From Sulfurimonas autotrophica DSM 16294 (GTDB lineage: Bacteria > Campylobacterota > Campylobacteria > Campylobacterales > Sulfurimonadaceae), in NCBI RefSeq assembly GCF_000147355.1, contig NC_014506.1, positions 868,001 to 932,000 of the forward strand: a stretch of 64,000 bases of DNA, in the 5' to 3' direction. The notes beneath the pieces are model-generated. The model ran no database searches. It worked only from the letters and a program-made list of their open reading frames with translations, and had not been told where the DNA came from. The translations under genes and the position numbers were made by a program. Below, in pieces: positions 59,971-64,000 of the stretch; position 1 is the stretch's first letter, and the number at the start of each line of letters is the position of its first letter.

Positions 59971-61250
59971 TTGCGCTTATAATGTTTGCGGCCGCTTTGA
60001 TTTTACTGCTTTTTGGCATTCCTGTAGCTTTCGCTTTTGGCGGTGTGGCAATGATGTTTGCTTTTTTTATCCCTTCTCTCGGCTTTGATGTTTTTAATAT
60101 ACTGCCGTTTAGAATTTACGGTATTATGAGCAATACAACACTAATGGCTGTACCTCTGTTTATCATGATGGGTTTAATTCTTGAAAAATCAGGCATGGCA
60201 GAAAAACTGCTGATTTCTATGAGTTCGCTTTTTAAAAGTGTTCGCGGCGGTTTGGGCGTAAGTGTCGTGCTTGTAGGTGCAATATTAGCGGCTTCTACGG
60301 GAATAGTCTCGGCTTCTGTGGTTATGATGAGTGTAATCGCTCTGCCTTTGATGCTGAGTGCGGGCTACAATAAAGGACTGGCATCTGGAACCATAGCTGC
60401 CAGCGGAACACTCGGACAAATTATACCGCCTTCGATTATTTTGATTGTCTTGGGTGATGTTATGAGTGTAAGTGTAGGTGATTTGTTTATGGGTGCGGTA
60501 TTGCCGGGGCTTACGCTTGTTTCGCTCTACATTACATATATTCTTATTCGTGCCTACATTAACAAAGAAGATGCTCCGGCCCTTGTCAGTAAAGAAAAAA
60601 TAAGTATGTTTGATGTAGTGTCTGCTATAGTTCCACCGCTTCTGTTAATGCTGGCGGTTCTGGGCAGTATCTTTGCAGGTATTGCATCTCCGACTGAATC
60701 AGCTGCTTTTGGTGTACTTGGCGGTGTGCTGTTATCGGCATATAACAAAACACTCAATTTTGAGATGATAAAATATGCGCTTTTTGAGACTATGAAACTC
60801 AGCGGTATGATTTTTATGATTTTAATCGGTGCGACTGCTTTTAGCCTTGTTTTTAACGAACTCGGCGGAACTGATTTGATTTTGGAGTTTTTCTCGCAGG
60901 ATATCGGTGATGTCTGGGTGTTTATAGGCGTTGCAATGCTGAGTATTTTTATACTCGGTTTTTTTATAGATTTTATAGAAATAAGTTTTATAATCGTGCC
61001 GATTTTAGTGCCTGTAATGGCTGCTTTTGGAATCGACCCGATTTGGTTTGGTGTACTTATAGCTATGAATTTGCAGGCTTCATTTTTAACGCCGCCCTTC
61101 GGTCTTTCACTCTTTTTTTTAAAAGGTGCAGCAGGGCAGAGTGTAACAACTCTGGATATATACAAAGGTATTATTCCTTTTATCCTTTTACAGTTGTTAG
61201 GGTTGGGGCTTGTCGTTGTTTTTCCTGATTTGGTTTTTGCATTTTTGTAA
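59967..61250 (+). CDS. TRAP transporter large permease subunit (DctM type)
   Basis: A 427-residue inner-membrane protein with about 12-13 helices. Conserved stretches include FGIPVAFAFGGVAMMFAF, LMAVPLFIMMGLILEKSG and the SGTLGQIIPPSIILIVLGD loop, all typical of DctM. I set the start at ATG 59967, which has GGAAG five bases before it and overlaps the dctQ stop as ATGA; another ATG four codons upstream is possible. It works with DctQ and a binding protein DctP, but no dctP is in the window. The substrate is unknown. Confidence 0.9.
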   Translation: MIALIMFAAALILLLFGIPVAFAFGGVAMMFAFFIPSLGFDVFNILPFRIYGIMSNTTLMAVPLFIMMGLILEKSGMAEKLLISMSSLFKSVRGGLGVSVVLVGAILAASTGIVSASVVMMSVIALPLMLSAGYNKGLASGTIAASGTLGQIIPPSIILIVLGDVMSVSVGDLFMGAVLPGLTLVSLYITYILIRAYINKEDAPALVSKEKISMFDVVSAIVPPLLLMLAVLGSIFAGIASPTESAAFGVLGGVLLSAYNKTLNFEMIKYALFETMKLSGMIFMILIGATAFSLVFNELGGTDLILEFFSQDIGDVWVFIGVAMLSIFILGFFIDFIEISFIIVPILVPVMAAFGIDPIWFGVLIAMNLQASFLTPPFGLSLFFLKGAAGQSVTTLDIYKGIIPFILLQLLGLGLVVVFPDLVFAFL

Positions 61251-61262
61251 ACGGCTGATTCT

Positions 61263-61889
61263 TTAAGACATTTTCATTACGATGTCTTCCAAAGAGTTTG
61301 CTGTCATTCGCATTCTTTTGCTTATTTCTTTAAGCTGTGTGAGTATCTCTTTTTGTATAAACATTGTTTGAATGCTCTCAGATTTGGCTAGCTTTGCCAT
61401 TTTTTTGACATACAAATCCATCAGCTCATCATAGGTATCTCTGATTCTTTTTGTATTTTTTGCTGTTTTTTTTGAGTTCTTCTTAAGCGTTTTAAAGCCG
61501 GCTGTTAAAAGTTCTGCCTGTAGTTGAATATGCTTGATAATAACACCATATTCTTCATCCAGCTTGTGTATGTTGTAGGCCTGCGTTTCTATGACAAAAT
61601 GTCTGACACTGATGGCGATCCAGTCAAGCTCTGTAATAACGCGATAAATGGACTCTCTGTCAAAAGGCGTTATAAAAGTGTTGAGAAGTTCTTTCATATT
61701 GGTATCACGTACCTCTTTTGCTTTATGCTGGTCTTCAAGAATCGCTTTACAACTTTTAGTGTTGGACTCTAAAAAACATTTATACAGGTCATCTGTAATA
61801 TCTTTTATAATCATTGAATGTTCATTTAAAGCTGATAAAAAATCGACCTCTTTTGGTAAAATATATTTTTTTATAAATGATGTAATCAT
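61263..61889 (-). CDS. DUF47 / PhoU-like accessory of PiT phosphate transporter
   Basis: A 208-residue helical, PhoU-like protein of the DUF47 family: MITSFIKKYILPKEVDFLSALNEHS, then LNTFITPFDRESIYRVITELDWIAISVRHFV with the family's conserved PFDREDI-type motif. It should bind metal and modulate the PiT transporter. I use the ATG at 61889, which overlaps the transporter stop as ATGA; a longer frame starting at 62000 would add 37 residues lying inside the transporter gene. Confidence 0.9.
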   Translation of the reverse strand: MITSFIKKYILPKEVDFLSALNEHSMIIKDITDDLYKCFLESNTKSCKAILEDQHKAKEVRDTNMKELLNTFITPFDRESIYRVITELDWIAISVRHFVIETQAYNIHKLDEEYGVIIKHIQLQAELLTAGFKTLKKNSKKTAKNTKRIRDTYDELMDLYVKKMAKLAKSESIQTMFIQKEILTQLKEISKRMRMTANSLEDIVMKMS

Positions 61890-62929
61890 GATAAAATCTC
61901 CAGTAATTTTATAAGTAAGAAAGAATAGAGTGCTCCAAAAAGCATGGATGTCGGTACATTGACAAGCCAGCCGAGTATGATCTCTGTGGCACGCCTCCAT
62001 CCTACATGTGATGGTTTTTCAGCAGCTCCGTTTCCAAGCAGCGTCGCCGTTACGACCTGTGTTGTAGAGGTAGGCGCACCAATCATTGTTGCCAAAGTAT
62101 TTACAAGCGCAGCTCCGAGTTGGTTGGCAACCGAGTGGATGAGTTTTACATGATAAAGCTCAAACCCAAGTGTTTTTATAATGCTCCAACCGCCAAACAT
62201 CGTTCCAAGTGTTATGGCTGTCGTACACATTAAAATAACCCATAAAGGAATAGAAAAACTTTGTGTTTCATGCGATGCCAAAAGCATCATCCCTATTATT
62301 GCCATGCCTTTTTGTGCATCATTCGCACCATGGGAAAATCCGAGCCAGGCAACACTGAAATATTGTGAAACAACAAAAAAAGGACGAATTTTCATTGTAA
62401 ATCTTTTAAAAACAAAAAAGAAAATTTTCATTGTTAAAAAGCCGATAATAAAACCTAAAAAAGGTGAAGCAAAAAGCCCTGTAACAACTTTCAGAACGCC
62501 TGTAAGTTCACCGTTTTGCAGTGCTGTTATACCCCAGTTGATTTGGGCCTCGCCTACTATATAAAGTCCGGCTCCTACAAGTCCGCCTGCAAGTGAATTG
62601 GAAGAAGATGAGGGCAGTCCAAAGCGCCATGTAATTAAGTTGTATGTTACAGCGGCCAAAAGAGCTGCAATAACCAATGCTTGTGCATCTCTAAGCGGTG
62701 CGTTGGAAATATTAACAAAGGTACCAACTGTGTCGGCAACAGCAAGCCCTGCCAACAGAGGTCCCAAAAAAGTAAAAATACTGACAATGGCTATGGCTAC
62801 ACTCGCTTTCATTGCACGTGAAGCGATGGCGGTAGCAACCATATCGGCAGAATCATGAAAACCGTTTGTAAAGTCAAAAATAAAAACACTGATAACAGTT
62901 AAAATAATGAGTATAGTCGTTAAATCCAT
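61886..62929 (-). CDS. PiT-family inorganic phosphate transporter
   Basis: A 347-residue inner-membrane transporter with about 10 helices in two inverted halves. The paired signatures DFTNGFHDSADMVATAIASRAM near the N-terminus and SHGANDAQKGMAIIGMM in the second half mark the PiT family, which moves metal phosphate by proton symport. Its gene is directly upstream of the DUF47 gene and overlaps it by four bases. It is divergent from the HIT gene. Confidence 0.92.
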   Translation of the reverse strand: MDLTTILIILTVISVFIFDFTNGFHDSADMVATAIASRAMKASVAIAIVSIFTFLGPLLAGLAVADTVGTFVNISNAPLRDAQALVIAALLAAVTYNLITWRFGLPSSSSNSLAGGLVGAGLYIVGEAQINWGITALQNGELTGVLKVVTGLFASPFLGFIIGFLTMKIFFFVFKRFTMKIRPFFVVSQYFSVAWLGFSHGANDAQKGMAIIGMMLLASHETQSFSIPLWVILMCTTAITLGTMFGGWSIIKTLGFELYHVKLIHSVANQLGAALVNTLATMIGAPTSTTQVVTATLLGNGAAEKPSHVGWRRATEIILGWLVNVPTSMLFGALYSFLLIKLLEILS

Positions 62930-62962
62930 AATTTATTTTACTCCTTTTTATTTAAATATAGT

Positions 62963-62968
62963 TATAAT
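62963..62968 (+). promoter_or_regulatory. -10 box for the HIT-family gene
   Basis: TATAAT 19 bases before the ATG at 62988, with GAGAAAAG as ribosome site. It lies in the short divergent gap next to the PiT start. Confidence 0.55.
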
Positions 62969-62987
62969 AAACTAAAAAAGAGAAAAG

Positions 62988-63488
62988 ATGAGAGATATTT
63001 TATATGCCCCGTGGCGGGATGAGTATGTTAGCAAAGAGAAAATTGAAGGTTGTGTTTTTTGTCATATAAGCAGACATGCCGAGGAAGATGAAACTTTACA
63101 TGTACTATACAGAGATGAATACTGCTTTATCGTTATGAATCGCTATCCTTATACTCCGGGTCATTTTATGATTATTCCTCATTTACATACTGATAAACTT
63201 GAAGATTTACCTGCACAAATATGGCTGCACATGTCAAAACTTGCCCAGCAGAGTGTAAGACTTTTAAAAGAAGGTTTTGGTGCTCATGGGGTGAATATCG
63301 GGATGAACCTTGGTAAATCTGCAGGTGCAGGAATAGCCGAACATATACATATGCATCTTGTTCCCCGTTGGGAGAGAGACACTAACTTTATTACTGCTAT
63401 TGGTAATACAAGAGTATACTCAACAGATTTTGAAAAGATTTATAAAAAAATTAAAAGTTTAATCCCAAACTATATAGATATTAAATAA
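62988..63488 (+). CDS. HIT-family dinucleotide hydrolase
   Basis: A 166-residue histidine-triad protein. The motif HIHMHLVPRW is near residue 124, the second conserved stretch is GVNIGMNLGKSAGAGIAEH, and the start CVFCHISRHAEEDE holds the CxxC seen in AP4A-type and FHIT-type members. It differs from the HinT-like gene at 20610 in length and motif, so it probably hydrolyses dinucleoside polyphosphates in the cytosol. Two small unknown genes follow. Confidence 0.85.
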   Translation: MRDILYAPWRDEYVSKEKIEGCVFCHISRHAEEDETLHVLYRDEYCFIVMNRYPYTPGHFMIIPHLHTDKLEDLPAQIWLHMSKLAQQSVRLLKEGFGAHGVNIGMNLGKSAGAGIAEHIHMHLVPRWERDTNFITAIGNTRVYSTDFEKIYKKIKSLIPNYIDIK

Positions 63489-63524
63489 ATTTGATGTATA
63501 CTAAAAAAAACAAAGGATGTAACA

Positions 63525-63737
63525 ATGACAGATGCTGTAATTAAAGAGCTGGCAGTAAGAAAAGCTGAAATTGAAAAAGAGTTAGAGTTACTTTTTAAAG
63601 CAAATATGAAAATAACAGACTGGGATGTTCCTGAAGCTGATGATACAGAGGCGGCAGATATCATACTCAATATTATGGAAAAAAAGATACATCAACTTAA
63701 GAGTGACGTAAAAGCCGGAAAATACGAAAACTATTAA
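63525..63737 (+). CDS. small hypothetical coiled-coil protein
   Basis: A 70-residue, charged protein with a helical start (IKELAVRKAEIEKELELLFKANMKITDWDVPEADDTEAAD) and a second helix (IILNIMEKKIHQLKSDVKAG). No known family is evident. It is preceded by AAAGGATG as ribosome site and followed after 16 bases by another small gene of similar style, so they probably form an operon with the HIT gene. Confidence 0.6.
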   Translation: MTDAVIKELAVRKAEIEKELELLFKANMKITDWDVPEADDTEAADIILNIMEKKIHQLKSDVKAGKYENY

Positions 63738-63753
63738 AAAAAAGGAAAATAAA

Positions 63754-63966
63754 ATGAGCGCACATAAACATAAAGAACATTTAGAAAAAATTAAAGATGC
63801 AGTTGTTGAGAGTGATAAACTGGATGAAAAGCAGAAAAGTGACAGTGTAAAAAGAATCGAAGAGTGGATAGAAGAAGATAAAGCTTTTGGAACTTTAAAA
63901 GAAGAGTTGCTAAATATTAGTGAGTTTTTTGAAACACTGTTTGCAGAATTAGGGTTGAGTAAATAA
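63754..63966 (+). CDS. small hypothetical helical protein
   Basis: A 70-residue charged, helix-rich protein starting MSAHKHKEHLEKIKDAVVES and containing KRIEEWIEEDKAFGTLKEELL and EFFETLFAELGLSK. The ribosome site AAAAGGAAAA precedes it. I do not recognise a family and see no signal peptide or membrane segment. Confidence 0.6.
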   Translation: MSAHKHKEHLEKIKDAVVESDKLDEKQKSDSVKRIEEWIEEDKAFGTLKEELLNISEFFETLFAELGLSK

Positions 63967-63972
63967 GTATAA

Positions 63973-64000
63973 ATGAATCAACTTTCTAGAATTATTGTTG
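63973..64000 (+). CDS. start of a gene cut by the window end
   Basis: An ATG at 63973 opens MNQLSRIIV and stays open to the last base. It is seven bases after the preceding stop. The nine residues are too few to identify, and no strong ribosome site is visible, so this is tentative. Confidence 0.35.

Noticed and set aside
60554-61165. A 203-codon open frame on the minus strand
   Set aside because: It lies wholly inside the DctM gene, is rich in Lys, Ile and Ser as expected from antisense of membrane codons, and has no family motif.
1-64000. CRISPR arrays, insertion sequences, prophage, rRNA or tRNA genes
   Set aside because: I found no spaced direct repeats, transposase, integrase or phage genes, nor any cloverleaf-like segment in the short gaps between genes.

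Overview
The window is AT-rich bacterial chromosome and reads as a free-living, chemolithotroph-type Campylobacterota genome. Sulfurimonas or a close relative is the best guess, inferred from protein character and gene order without a database search. The supporting signs are blocks whose order I recognise from Campylobacter jejuni: DUF2018/ispB/hemA/proS/fxsA/hemC/UbiD; pheS/pheT/aroA/ispH/rpsA/serA beside a HIT gene; nadE/lpxK; pyrD/M16/dapA/SDR; and cysS/murJ facing DUF342/ruvA/ddl/hydrolase/murF. Others are a SCO4490-type UbiD decarboxylase (futalosine menaquinone pathway), many TTG starts, and promoters with a good TATAAT but no clear -35. I saw no rRNA, tRNA, insertion sequence, prophage or CRISPR array.

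Layout. 1-2317: end of cmoB, a hotdog thioesterase, a methyltransferase and a metallo-hydrolase. 2355-6082: DUF455 protein, then nadE, a DegT-type aminotransferase and lpxK. 6063-8524 (minus): amino-acid permease, DUF308 protein, a 56-residue membrane protein and a broken dedA remnant. 8701-20595: argB, DUF2018 protein, secreted protein, ispB, hemA, proS, fxsA, a DsbC-like oxidoreductase, hemC, UbiD decarboxylase, a one-heme cytochrome, argH and an OsmC protein. 20610-30296: hinT-like gene, then pheS-pheT-aroA-ispH-rpsA, a membrane-anchored unknown and serA.

30389-45314 is the most interesting stretch. The housekeeping series pyrD, M16 peptidase, dapA and FabL-like SDR (all minus) is split by about 10.9 kb of accessory genes. 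These form two back-to-back units. One is TonB-dependent receptor, small periplasmic protein and GGDEF/EAL enzyme (plus). The other is LolA-like protein, SPOR-tagged outer-membrane barrel, MMPL/RND exporter and a fused acyltransferase/GNAT protein resembling the ornithine-lipid synthase OlsF (minus). The second unit looks like a compact lipid synthesis and export system.

45363-64000: a substrate-binding lipoprotein coupled to a second GGDEF/EAL protein, a DJ-1 protein, an rRNA methyltransferase, a NapL-like beta-propeller, cysS, murJ, a DUF342/FapA protein, ruvA, ddl, a hydrolase, murF, TRAP permeases without a visible binding protein, a DUF47/PiT phosphate pair, a second HIT protein and two small unknowns.

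Across the window the palindrome TTACATGTAA recurs far more often than composition predicts, almost always inside genes.
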